Positions 1-8,324 of a stretch of DNA of 64,000 bases are shown piece after piece. The DNA comes from Streptomyces sp. NBC_00335 (GTDB lineage: Bacteria; Actinomycetota; Actinomycetes; Streptomycetales; Streptomycetaceae). Numbering within the stretch: position 1 is the stretch's first letter; each line of letters starts with the position of its first letter. The stretch lies in NCBI RefSeq assembly GCF_036127095.1, contig NZ_CP108006.1:372001-436000 (forward strand), given 5' to 3'. The translations under genes were made by a program, and so were the position numbers. Under the pieces are notes generated by a model, which saw nothing but the letters and a program-made list of their open reading frames with translations, searched no databases and had not been told where the DNA came from.

Positions 1-11
1 AGATTCACTCA

Positions 12-2225
12 GTGCATGCCGCTATGTCAGCTCTTGGATCACACGGTTCCGTCGAGGCGGTGGCGACCGCCACCAGTGCGTTCGAACTTCCCGACCACCT
101 GTCCCCCAAGGCCGACCCGGCTCTGATCGACGGCGACGAACGGCATTTCGCGGCCATCTCGCACTGCCTGGAGCAGACGCTCGCCGAACTGTCCGACCGC
201 CTGGAGGCCACGCGCAAGGCGCCCGGCGGCATCGGCCGGGAGGCGATGGACCGCGACGCGGAGATCCACCGCCTGACCAGCCGGCTGCGCACCCTGCGCC
301 GCTTCGGGCTGGACCTGTGTCTGGGGCACATCGTCCCCTCCGACGGCTCCAAGCCCGTGTACATCGGACGCCTCGGCCTCACCGACAGTGCCGGAAACCG
401 GCTGCTGCTGGACTGGCGCTCCCCCGCGGCCGAGCCCTTCTTCGCCGCGACGCACGCCGTTCCGATGGGTCTGACGAGCCGCCGCAGGTACCGCTGGACC
501 CGCGGCCGGATCAGCGACTACTGGGACGAGGTGTTCTGCGCCGACGGCCTCGAAGGGCGCGCCGCGCTCGACGACCAGTCCGCTTTCATCGCCGGCCTGG
601 GCGCCAACCGGTCGGAGCGGATGCGCGACGTGCTCGCCACCATCCAGACCGACCAGGACGCCATCATCCGGGCCGGCTCCCGGGGCGCCCTCGTCGTCGA
701 CGGCGGTCCGGGTACGGGCAAGACCGTCGTCGCCCTGCACCGCACCGCCCACCTCCTCTACTCCGACCCCCGGCTGGGTCACCGCCGCGGCGGCGTGCTG
801 TTCGTCGGCCCGAGCCGCCCCTACCTGGCCTACGTCTCGGACGTGCTGCCGAGCCTCGGTGAGGAGGGCGTACAGACCTGCACCCTGCGCGACCTCGTCA
901 CCGAGGGAGCCGGCGCCGGGGTCGAGGCCGACCCGCGCGTCGCCCTCCTCAAGTCCTCCGCGGACCTGGTGAAGGCAGTGGAGGCGGCGGTCCGCATCTA
1001 CGAGGAGCCGCCCACCGAGGGGATGACGGTCTCCAGCCACTGGTCCGACATCCGGCTGAGCGCCGACGACTGGGCGGCCGCGTTCGAGGCGGTGGAACCG
1101 GGTACCCCGCACAACGAGGCGCGCGACCAGATCCTGGAGGAGCTGCTCACCATCCTGATGGACAAGGACGACAGCGACGTCTCGCCCCAGCTGCTGCGCC
1201 GTTCGCTGCTCCAGGACCGGGACCTGATCACCGCCCTCAACCGCGCCTGGCCGATGCTCGATGCGGGCGAACTCGTCGGAGACCTGTGGTCGGTGCCCGC
1301 CTACCTGCGCAAGTGCGCTCCGCGGCTCGGCCGCGATGACGTGTCCCTCCTGCAGCGCGCGGACGCCCAGGCCTGGACGGTGTCGGACCTGCCGATCCTG
1401 GACGCGGCCCGGCAGCGGCTCGGCGACGCCGAGGCCTCCGTACGCAAGCGCCGGCACGAGGCCGCCGTCGCCGCCGAGCGTGCGCGCAGGTCCGACGTCA
1501 TCGACCGGCTGCTCCAGGACACCGAGATCGACGAGAGCGAGGGCGCGGTGGGGATGCTGCGCGGACGGGACCTGCAGGACGCGCTGATCGACGGTGACGC
1601 CCTGCCCGGAGCCGAACCGGACCTGCTCGCCGGCCCGTTCGCCCACATCATCGTGGACGAGGCGCAGGAGCTGACCGACGCCGAGTGGCAGATGCTGCTG
1701 GCCCGCTGCCCGTCGCGGAGCTTCACCATCGTCGGGGACCGCGCGCAGGCCCGCCACGGGTTCACGGAGTCCTGGCAGGAGCGCCTCGAACGGGCCGGGC
1801 TGGACCGGATCACGATGGCCTCCCTGAGCGTCAACTACCGCACCCCGGAAGAGGTCATGGCCGAGGCGGCGCCGGCCATCCGCGCCGCACTGCCCGACGC
1901 CAACGTCCCGGCCTCCGTCCGCAGCAGCGGCATCCCCGTCACGCACAGGCCGGTCTCGGACCTGGCCGCGGTCCTCGAAGACTGGCTCGCCGCCCAGGCC
2001 GACGGAGTCGCCTGCGTCATCACCGCCGACGGCGCGCCCCCCGCCGCGCTCCCGGCTTCGTCCCGCATCCGCTCGCTGACGCCGACCCTGTCGAAGGGAC
2101 TCGAATTCGACCTGGTCGTCCTCATCGACCCTGACACCTTCGGCGAGGGCATCGAAGGCGCCGTCGACCGCTACGTGGCGATGACCCGCGCGACCCAGCG
2201 CCTCGTCGTCCTCACGAGCCCCTGA
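12..2225 (+). CDS. helR: HelR/HelD-type RNA polymerase-recycling ATPase (UvrD-like superfamily 1)
   Basis: A 737-residue superfamily-1 ATPase. Walker A GGPGTGKT lies at residues 231-238 and the Walker B/motif II DEAQ at 549-552. The C-terminal helicase-like motif YVAMTRATQRL is present. The N-terminal 180 residues contain a predicted helical hairpin and the LLLDWRSPAAEPFF block typical of HelD proteins. HelD proteins bind RNA polymerase and remove stalled complexes; the actinobacterial HelR branch is linked to rifamycin tolerance. The call as HelR rather than generic HelD is an inference from overall sequence resemblance. The start is uncertain: GTG at 12 and ATG at 24 are both possible, and the frame is open to the window edge, so the promoter and any rifamycin-response element are out of view. 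It is convergent with the chitinase gene. Confidence 0.85.
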   Translation: MHAAMSALGSHGSVEAVATATSAFELPDHLSPKADPALIDGDERHFAAISHCLEQTLAELSDRLEATRKAPGGIGREAMDRDAEIHRLTSRLRTLRRFGLDLCLGHIVPSDGSKPVYIGRLGLTDSAGNRLLLDWRSPAAEPFFAATHAVPMGLTSRRRYRWTRGRISDYWDEVFCADGLEGRAALDDQSAFIAGLGANRSERMRDVLATIQTDQDAIIRAGSRGALVVDGGPGTGKTVVALHRTAHLLYSDPRLGHRRGGVLFVGPSRPYLAYVSDVLPSLGEEGVQTCTLRDLVTEGAGAGVEADPRVALLKSSADLVKAVEAAVRIYEEPPTEGMTVSSHWSDIRLSADDWAAAFEAVEPGTPHNEARDQILEELLTILMDKDDSDVSPQLLRRSLLQDRDLITALNRAWPMLDAGELVGDLWSVPAYLRKCAPRLGRDDVSLLQRADAQAWTVSDLPILDAARQRLGDAEASVRKRRHEAAVAAERARRSDVIDRLLQDTEIDESEGAVGMLRGRDLQDALIDGDALPGAEPDLLAGPFAHIIVDEAQELTDAEWQMLLARCPSRSFTIVGDRAQARHGFTESWQERLERAGLDRITMASLSVNYRTPEEVMAEAAPAIRAALPDANVPASVRSSGIPVTHRPVSDLAAVLEDWLAAQADGVACVITADGAPPAALPASSRIRSLTPTLSKGLEFDLVVLIDPDTFGEGIEGAVDRYVAMTRATQRLVVLTSP

Positions 2226-2256
2226 GGCGGCCCGGCCGCGCGGGGCGACCGCGGGC

Positions 2257-3774
2257 CTAGCGGAGGGCTCCGAAGGCCTTCGTGAAGGCCAGCGGCGGCT
2301 GGAGGATCGAGCTGCACGTCGCGTCCGCGTAGTTCACCACTCCGGCCGGGCACTGCCGGTCGCGGGTCGCGGACCACATCGCCAGCCTGCCGATTCCCTT
2401 CTCGCTCGCGAACTCCACGAGCTGGGTGGCGTCGGCGACGGTGAAGATCTCGCTCGTGACGTCGTTGACGCCGATCATCGGGGTCACGGCGACGGTCTTC
2501 CAGGCCGCCGCGTCGGAGAGGCCCAGTACTCCCTTGATCTGGGCCTGGGTGGCCGTGGCGGCCTGGATCGCGTAGCGGCCCATGTCGCCGCTGTAGGCGG
2601 GGCCGTAGTCCATGGCCATGATGTTGACGCCGTGGATCCGTACGCCCGCCTTCTTCGCGTCCGCCAACAGGGCCACGCCCGGCTGCGTGAGGCCTTCCGG
2701 CATCACGGGCAGGGTGAAGGCCACGTCGAGCCCCGGGTGGGCGGCCTGGAGCAGGGCGATGGCCTGGGCGCGGCGGGTGTTGGCGGCGGTGTCGGGCAGG
2801 GCCGCGCCCTCGATGTCGAAGTCGACCTTGGTCAGCCGGTACTGGTCGACGACCTTGCCGTAGGCGGCGGCCAGCTCCTGCGCGGAACCGCAGTTCAGGG
2901 CCAGTTCGTGCCCGGCGGCGCCGCCGAAGGAGACCCGCACGTCCCCGCCCTTGGCCCGCAGGGCGCCGATCTGCGCGGCGACCTTGTCGTTTCCGAGCTC
3001 GGCGACCCCGCCCCAGAGCGGGGCGCAGCCGCCGCCGGAGGTGATGAAGGCGAGGTGGAACTCCTTGACGCCGGTCTTGGCCACCGTGTCGAGCAGGTCG
3101 TAGGCCGGGTAGAGGGAGGTGTCCACGTACGGCGCGAAGCGCGCGCCAGTGGCCGGGTTGCCACCGCCGGGCGGGGTCGTGGCGGTGGGCGGGGACGTGG
3201 GCTTGGTCGGCCGGCCGGAGGGCCTGGGGGTCGCGGGAGCGCTCGTACCGGCCGTCGGCGCCGGCGTGGGCGCGGCGGAGGGGGCTGCGGTCGGGGCGGT
3301 GGTGGGGCGGCCGCCCGGCGGGGGTGTCGGGCCCTGGTCCGCCGAGCACTTCGCTCCGTTGATCCGGCAGGCCGTCGGGTTGCCCGGGGTTCCGCTCGCG
3401 CTCGTGACGAAGCCGATCGTGACGGAGGCGCCCGCGGCCAGCTCCCTGTTCCATGCGGCCGGCTTCACGGTGACGCGGCGGCCGCTGACCGTGTGCGAGC
3501 CGTTCCACAGGGAGTCGATCCTCGTGCCCGCGGGCAGGTCGAATTCCAGGGTCCAACCGGTCTGGGCCTGGCTCTTGTTGTTGGTGATCACGTACGTGCC
3601 GGTGTAACCGCCGCTCCAAGAGCTCGACTTGGTGTACACCGCGCCGACCGAGGCGGCCTGGGCCGTACCCGTGAAGGCGAAGGCGGCGGTCGCGATCAGC
3701 GCCGCCACCGCCGTCCCGCCCGCGGCCTTCGCCTTGATGCTCGTCCTGCGCCGGTGACCGGTCGTGCTGCCCAT
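2257..3774 (-). CDS. Secreted chitinase: signal peptide, CBM2, linker, GH18 catalytic domain
   Basis: A 505-residue exported enzyme. Residues 1-41 form a signal peptide (basic start, Ala-rich core, cleavage near TAQAA). Residues about 42-145 form a CBM2-type carbohydrate-binding module with spaced Trp residues. A Pro/Thr/Ala linker spans about 150-215. The GH18 barrel fills the C-terminus with the catalytic DxDxE motif as D318-F-D-I-E322, where E322 is the proton donor. The predicted role is extracellular hydrolysis of chitin to GlcNAc oligomers. The frame is open upstream to 4764, but the ATG at 3774 is chosen because the signal peptide begins there. The gene stands alone, convergent with helR, and its upstream region holds unusual inverted repeats. 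Confidence 0.93.
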   Translation of the reverse strand: MGSTTGHRRRTSIKAKAAGGTAVAALIATAAFAFTGTAQAASVGAVYTKSSSWSGGYTGTYVITNNKSQAQTGWTLEFDLPAGTRIDSLWNGSHTVSGRRVTVKPAAWNRELAAGASVTIGFVTSASGTPGNPTACRINGAKCSADQGPTPPPGGRPTTAPTAAPSAAPTPAPTAGTSAPATPRPSGRPTKPTSPPTATTPPGGGNPATGARFAPYVDTSLYPAYDLLDTVAKTGVKEFHLAFITSGGGCAPLWGGVAELGNDKVAAQIGALRAKGGDVRVSFGGAAGHELALNCGSAQELAAAYGKVVDQYRLTKVDFDIEGAALPDTAANTRRAQAIALLQAAHPGLDVAFTLPVMPEGLTQPGVALLADAKKAGVRIHGVNIMAMDYGPAYSGDMGRYAIQAATATQAQIKGVLGLSDAAAWKTVAVTPMIGVNDVTSEIFTVADATQLVEFASEKGIGRLAMWSATRDRQCPAGVVNYADATCSSILQPPLAFTKAFGALR

Positions 3775-4080
3775 CGCGTGCCTGCCTCTGAATTGCCGGG
3801 TGGATCTGGGGGGTTTCGGGGGGTGCGGCAGCACGCTAGCCGCCCCGAAACGGACATTTGATCGATTCGGGGCGGTGATCGCGAACCTTAGGTTCCGCTT
3901 AAGGGAGCGATCGGGCGACCTTAAGACAGCCGGCCCCCGGGCAGCCGAGGTGGAGCCAAGTCCAGTGAGTGAACAGTCGGTTGATCCCCGGCACGAGCCG
4001 GGCCGATGCCGCATATGCTCCCTCCGTACCTCAATGCGACGTACATCCGAACGCCTCGCGAGCCGTAAGGGGACCGCCCC
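3775..4080. promoter_or_regulatory. Divergent control region with three inverted repeats
   Basis: This 306-bp gap separates the chitinase start (leftward) from the acetyltransferase start (rightward). It holds three exact inverted repeats. The first has 10-bp arms CCGCCCCGAA (3840-3849) and TTCGGGGCGG (3866-3875) around a 16-base spacer. The second is GAACC-TTA-GGTTC at 3883-3895. The third has 7-bp arms CTTAAGG (3898-3904) and CCTTAAG (3919-3925). No DasR-like site (TGGTCTAGACCA type) was seen. The regulator is unknown; the repeats are observed and their function is inferred. Confidence 0.55.
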
Positions 4081-4680
4081 GTGAGTGTCCGAATTCAACC
4101 CTCCTCCCAGGTCGACGAGACGGCCGAACTCGGGGAGGGGACCACCATCTGGGACCTGGCGCAGGTACGGGAGGACGCCAGGCTCGGACGCGACTGCATC
4201 GTGGGACGCGGAGCGTACGTCGGTCCCGGCGTACGGATCGGGGACAACGTCAAACTGCAGAACTACGCGCTGGTCTACGAGCCCGCCGAACTCGGCGACG
4301 GAGTGTTCATCGGCCCGGCCGCCGTGCTCACCAACGACTTCTACCCGCGGGCCGTCGATCCCGACGGGCGGCAGAAGCGCGGCGGCGACTGGGAGGCGGC
4401 CGGAGTCGTGGTGGCCGAGGGGGCCTCCCTGGGGGCCCGTTCGGTGTGCGTCGCGGGCGTCCGGATCGGGCGCTGGGCGCTCGTCGCGGCCGGCGCGGTC
4501 GTATCCCGGGACGTACCGGACTTCGCGCTCGTGGCCGGAGTGCCCGCCCGGCGCATCGGCTGGGTGGGCCGGGCCGGGGTCCGCCTGGCGGAACGGAACG
4601 GCGAGCCGGGCGTGTGGGAGTGCCCGCGCACCGGCGCCCTGCACGACGAGACCGACGGAACGCTGGCCGAGCGCACCTGA
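4081..4680 (+). CDS. Hexapeptide-repeat N-acetyltransferase, WbpD/WlbB type
   Basis: A 199-residue left-handed beta-helix acyltransferase with successive hexapeptide turns across residues 10-160. The signatures GTTIWDLAQVREDARLG, VKLQNYALVYE and FIGPAAVLTNDFYPR match the family that N-acetylates the 3-amino group of UDP-2-acetamido-3-amino-2,3-dideoxy-glucuronate (WbpD/WlbB). The start is GTG at 4081, preceded by AAGGGGA. It opens the rightward arm of the polysaccharide cluster. The matching oxidoreductase and aminotransferase genes are 18-23 kb away in the opposite arm. The family assignment is strong; the exact substrate is inferred from the other enzymes in the window. Confidence 0.85.
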   Translation: MSVRIQPSSQVDETAELGEGTTIWDLAQVREDARLGRDCIVGRGAYVGPGVRIGDNVKLQNYALVYEPAELGDGVFIGPAAVLTNDFYPRAVDPDGRQKRGGDWEAAGVVVAEGASLGARSVCVAGVRIGRWALVAAGAVVSRDVPDFALVAGVPARRIGWVGRAGVRLAERNGEPGVWECPRTGALHDETDGTLAERT

Positions 4681-5044
4681 CGCGACGTCGGCAATTTGGG
4701 TCAATGGCATTTCCTCAAAACCACAATCAATGAACATCCTTGGGCATACCTTGTCCCTGTACACGGGATCTGAGCAGGCAACAGGCTGTGTTCAGTGGGG
4801 GGTTGTACACGACGAGGGCAATCGCAGACGAGGTAACGGCCGGCGCAGAACCCTGCGCCCGTCCGCCGCCGCCGTCCGCGCGCGCCCCGATCCGGAACTT
4901 CGCTGGAGGGGGATCCAGCGGGCCCGGACCGCTCGTGCCATCGGGGGGATCACACCGTAGGCACGCGCGCCGTCATGCGCAGTCCCCTCCGCCGAACGAC
5001 GACCGCCGGGTCTGTCCTAGGAACGATTTTCAGAGGGGGTAGGT
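4681..5044 (+). promoter_or_regulatory. Long untranslated/control region before the polysaccharide operon
   Basis: A 364-bp stretch without a supported gene. Its first 130 bases are distinctly less GC-rich than the surroundings. The 7-mer GTACACG occurs twice, about 45 bp apart, with TTGTCC just before the first copy, which could be part of a promoter. The second half is GC-rich and ends in a strong ribosome-binding site (GAGGGGG, about 5033-5039) before the leader ORF. No known riboswitch was recognised. Confidence 0.4.
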
Positions 5045-5122
5045 GTGTTGGAGCCGTACGGCTACAGCTCGGACATACAGGGCGAGCAGGACGCGCGGGG
5101 AACCGGGGTGGGGAACCGGTGA
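5045..5122 (+). CDS. 25-residue leader ORF, translationally coupled to the next gene
   Basis: GTG at 5045 follows the best ribosome-binding site in this region (AGAGGGGGT). The 25-codon frame encodes a peptide starting MLEPYGYSSDIQGEQD and ending VGNR. Its TGA stop (5120-5122) overlaps the GTG start of the following gene as GTGA, the arrangement normal for coupled operon partners. The downstream gene has only a weak site of its own. The peptide matches no family I recognise; it could be a leader that feeds ribosomes to the operon or a small functional peptide. Confidence 0.55.
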   Translation: MLEPYGYSSDIQGEQDARGTGVGNR

Positions 5123-6288
5123 CCGCCCGACGATTAGAAGCACTGGCCCACGAGGACCCCTCGCTGCACGCCCTCGCCGAGCGGCTGCTCGCACTGGCCG
5201 AGGCGGGGCTGCCCGAGATGTACCTGCCGGGCGCGGAGACCTTCGTCTTCACCCGGGTGGGGACCGTCTCCCCCGAGGGCGCCAGGCGCATGGAACGGCG
5301 CGGTACCAGCACCCGGTACGCGGCCATCACCGCGCTCGGCGCGCGGTTCCTCCCGGAGGAGCGGCAGCGCGCGCTCTTCGGCGGCCGCAGCACCGGGGAG
5401 TTCACGGCGCTCCTGGTGGAACGACTGCCCGCGGTGACCAACCTCGGCGACGCCGCGCTCATCGCCTGGGCCGCCGCGGAGACCGGCCATCCCAAGCTCG
5501 CGGACGCCGTGGCGAGGGTGGCCGAACTGGACGTCCCCGGACGTCCGCAGTACACCGTGGAAGCCGCCTGGGTGCTCTCCGCCCTCACCGCGGCCCGTAC
5601 CTCGGTGGACGTCGAGTACCGGCTGGCGGCCGCCCGCGACCGCCTGCTGGCGGCCCGGGTCGGGGACGGTCCGCTGTTCCCGCACGCCACCGGGCCGGGG
5701 CTGGTCCCCGGGTACCGCTCCCACGTGGCCTGCTTCGCCGACCAGACCTATCCGCTCCAGGCGCTGGCCCGGCTGCACGCGAGCGCCCCGGACCCGCAGG
5801 CCCTCGCGGCCGCCGACGCCTGCGCCGCCCGGATCTGCGCCCTGCAGGGGGACGGCGGACAGTGGTGGTGGCACTACGACGCCCGCACGGGCGGCGTGGT
5901 GGAGGGCTACCCCGTGTACAGCGTGCACCAGCACGCCATGGCCCCGACGGCCCTCTTCGACCTGGCCGAAGCGGGCGGCACCGACTTCGGCGCCGAGATC
6001 CGCCGGGGTCTGCGCTGGATGACGGAGGTGCCCGAGATCAGCGGGCCCGACGGCACCCCGCGCGAGCCGATGATCCGCGAGGAGTTCGGGGTCACCTGGC
6101 GCAAGGTCTACCGCGGCGATCCAGCCAAGGCCGTGCGCGCCACCCGCGGACTCACCACCCGGGTCGCCCCGCGGGCCCGGCTGGCCCCGCTGGACCGGAT
6201 CTTCCGCCCCCTGGCGGTGGACCGCGAGTGCAGGCCCTACGAGTTCGGCTGGCTGCTCCACGCCTGGCTCGGGGGGCTCGGGAGATGA
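5119..6288 (+). CDS. Unknown protein, helical-toroid-like, first main gene of the polysaccharide operon
   Basis: A 389-residue soluble, mostly alpha-helical protein with no signal peptide or membrane segment. Repeated paired helices and aromatic-rich blocks (GQWWWHYDARTG, GYPVYSVHQHAM, YEFGWLLHAWLG) recall alpha/alpha-toroid folds, as in prenyltransferase/cyclase repeats or sugar 2-epimerases. I cannot assign a family. GTG at 5119 is chosen because it overlaps the leader ORF stop (GTGA). An ATG at 4975 in the same frame lacks a ribosome-binding site and would add 48 low-complexity residues. The stop overlaps the next start as ATGA, so the product is probably made together with the glycosyltransferase and works in the same pathway. 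Confidence 0.7.
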   Translation: MTARRLEALAHEDPSLHALAERLLALAEAGLPEMYLPGAETFVFTRVGTVSPEGARRMERRGTSTRYAAITALGARFLPEERQRALFGGRSTGEFTALLVERLPAVTNLGDAALIAWAAAETGHPKLADAVARVAELDVPGRPQYTVEAAWVLSALTAARTSVDVEYRLAAARDRLLAARVGDGPLFPHATGPGLVPGYRSHVACFADQTYPLQALARLHASAPDPQALAAADACAARICALQGDGGQWWWHYDARTGGVVEGYPVYSVHQHAMAPTALFDLAEAGGTDFGAEIRRGLRWMTEVPEISGPDGTPREPMIREEFGVTWRKVYRGDPAKAVRATRGLTTRVAPRARLAPLDRIFRPLAVDRECRPYEFGWLLHAWLGGLGR

Positions 6289-7064
6289 AGCACAGACAGT
6301 CCCTCTTCGGAGTGGCGCTCGACCCCCTGACCATGGACGAGACGGTCCAGCGCTGCCTCGACGCCGTACGGCGCGGTGAACAGATCGAGATCGGCATGGT
6401 CAACGCCGCCAAGCTGGTCAACATGCGCCGCGACCCCCGCCTCGCCGCGGCGGTCGCCGGCTGCGACCTCGTCCTGGCCGACGGCCAGGCCGTGGTCTGG
6501 GCCGGCCGCGTCCTCGGGGTGCGGCTCCCCGAACGGGTCGCGGGAATCGACCTGTTCATGCGGCTGCTGGCAGCCGCGGAGACCGCGGAGATCCCCGTCC
6601 ACCTGCTCGGCGCACGGCAGGACGTACTGGACCTCATGCTCGGCCGGATCGCCGAGCGGTTCCCCGCCCTGCGCGTGGCCGGCAGCCGCAACGGCTACTT
6701 CCAGGACTCCGAACAGGGCGAGATCGCCGACGCGGTGGCCGCGAGCGGTGCCCGGATGCTGTTCCTCGGCATGACCTCGCCCAAGAAGGAGATCTTCACC
6801 GCCGGCTACGGCAAGCGCACCGGCGCCCACGTGGTGCACGGCGTCGGCGGCTCCTTCGACATCCTGGCCGGCATCACCAAGCGCGCCCCCCTGGTCTGGC
6901 AGCGGATGGGGCTCGAATGGTTCTACCGGACCCTCCAGGAACCGCGCCGCCTGGGCAAGCGCTACCTCACCACCAATGCCGCCTTCCTCCTCATGACGGT
7001 CCGGGAACTCATCCGCCGCACACCGTCCACACCGTCTGCCGGTTCCGCGAACAGGAGTCACTGA
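6285..7064 (+). CDS. WecG/TagA/CpsF-family glycosyltransferase
   Basis: A 259-residue GT26-type enzyme. The family blocks are clear: VNAAKLVNMRRDP, LADGQAVVWAGR, LFLGMTSPKKEIF and VGGSFDILAG. Members transfer N-acetylmannosamine or N-acetylmannosaminuronic acid from UDP to a lipid-linked acceptor on the inner membrane face. That fits the epimerase and dehydrogenase encoded directly downstream, which would supply such a donor. The start (ATG 6285) overlaps the previous stop as ATGA, and the stop overlaps the next start by one base (TGATG). Confidence 0.9.
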   Translation: MKHRQSLFGVALDPLTMDETVQRCLDAVRRGEQIEIGMVNAAKLVNMRRDPRLAAAVAGCDLVLADGQAVVWAGRVLGVRLPERVAGIDLFMRLLAAAETAEIPVHLLGARQDVLDLMLGRIAERFPALRVAGSRNGYFQDSEQGEIADAVAASGARMLFLGMTSPKKEIFTAGYGKRTGAHVVHGVGGSFDILAGITKRAPLVWQRMGLEWFYRTLQEPRRLGKRYLTTNAAFLLMTVRELIRRTPSTPSAGSANRSH

Positions 7065-8320
7065 TGCGCGTCGTCGTCGTGGGACAGGGATACGTCGGCC
7101 TTCCGCTGGCCATCAGGGCCGCCGAGGTCGGACACCAGGTGGTCGGCTACGACGTGGACGCGCGGCGGGTCAAGAGCCTCGCCGCGGGCGAGTCGTACGT
7201 GGAGGACGTCTCCTCCGCGCGGCTGGCCAAGGCCCTGGAGCTGGGCACGTACCAGGTCAGTGACCAGGCCCGGGACTGCGGCGGCTTCGACGTCGCGGTC
7301 GTCACCGTCCCGACCCCCCTGCAGGACGGTGCCCCCGACCTGCGCTACATCGAGGAATCCGCGCACACCCTGGCCCGCTTCCTGCGGCCGGGGGCCACCG
7401 TCGTACTGGAGTCGACCACCTACCCCGGTACCACGGAGGAGCTGTTCGGCCCGATCCTGGAGGACGGTTCGGGCCTCACGGCCGGAGTGGACTTCCACCT
7501 CGGCTACAGCCCCGAGCGCATCGACCCCGGCAACAAGGTCTGGGGCTTCCAGCAGACGCCGAAGGTGGTCTCCGGCGTCAACGCCCTCTCGCTCAAGGCC
7601 GTGGAGACCTTCTACGCGGGCCTCGTCGACACCACGGTGCCGGTGCGCTCCCCCAAGGAGGCCGAGCTGGCGAAGCTGCTGGAGAACACCTTCCGGCACG
7701 TCAACATCGCCCTGGTCAACGAGATAGCCATGTTCGCCCGTCACCTCGACATCGACGTGTGGCAGACCATCGAGGCCGCCTCCAGCAAGCCGTTCGGCTT
7801 CATGAAGTTCACCCCGGGTCCCGGCGTCGGCGGGCACTGCCTGCCCATCGACCCCTCGTACCTGTCGTGGCGGGTGCAGCGCGAGCTCGGCCAGAACTTC
7901 CGCTTCGTGGAACTGGCCAACGACATCAACAGCCACATGCCCGAGTACGTGGCGCGCCGCGTCATGGACGCGCTCAACGCCAAGCGCCGCTCGGTCAACG
8001 GCTCCCGGATCCTGCTCCTGGGGCTGGCGTACAAGAAGAACACCGGCGACGCCCGGGAATCTCCGGCGGTGCGCGTCTCCCAGCTGCTCCTGGACATGGG
8101 GGCCAAGGTGCGCGCGGCCGACCCCCACGTGGTGGAGAGCATCAAGGTCGACGCCCGCCTCTCGCGGGTGGAGCCGACCCGCAAGGAGCTGGCCGCCGCC
8201 GACGTGGTCGTCCTGCTCACGGACCACGACTCCTTCGACTACCCGATGATCACCGAGCACGCCTCGCTGATCCTCGACTGCCGCAACCGGCTGTCGGGAC
8301 CCACGGTGGAGGTGCTCTGA
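7064..8320 (+). CDS. UDP-sugar 6-dehydrogenase (WecC/WbpA type)
   Basis: A 418-residue NAD-dependent nucleotide-sugar dehydrogenase. The N-terminal Rossmann motif GQGYVGLPLA, the catalytic Cys in GVGGHCLPIDP and the C-terminal LAYKKNTGDARESPA block are all present. It oxidises C6 of a UDP-GlcNAc or UDP-ManNAc type sugar to the uronic acid in two NAD-dependent steps. AGGAG lies 8 bases before ATG 7064. The frame extends upstream to 6917, but that part is a shadow of the glycosyltransferase gene. WecC- and WbpA-type enzymes cannot be told apart by eye here. Confidence 0.93.
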   Translation: MRVVVVGQGYVGLPLAIRAAEVGHQVVGYDVDARRVKSLAAGESYVEDVSSARLAKALELGTYQVSDQARDCGGFDVAVVTVPTPLQDGAPDLRYIEESAHTLARFLRPGATVVLESTTYPGTTEELFGPILEDGSGLTAGVDFHLGYSPERIDPGNKVWGFQQTPKVVSGVNALSLKAVETFYAGLVDTTVPVRSPKEAELAKLLENTFRHVNIALVNEIAMFARHLDIDVWQTIEAASSKPFGFMKFTPGPGVGGHCLPIDPSYLSWRVQRELGQNFRFVELANDINSHMPEYVARRVMDALNAKRRSVNGSRILLLGLAYKKNTGDARESPAVRVSQLLLDMGAKVRAADPHVVESIKVDARLSRVEPTRKELAAADVVVLLTDHDSFDYPMITEHASLILDCRNRLSGPTVEVL

Positions 8321-8324
8321 CTCC

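Noticed and set aside
39..1946. Long minus-strand frame (635 codons) opposite helR
   Set aside because: A GC-rich shadow: low-complexity Gly/Val/Gln/Asp/His-rich translation, no domain, and fully antisense to a clear ATPase gene.
3775..4080. DasR operator upstream of the chitinase
   Set aside because: No sequence close to the known TGGTCTAGACCA core was found.
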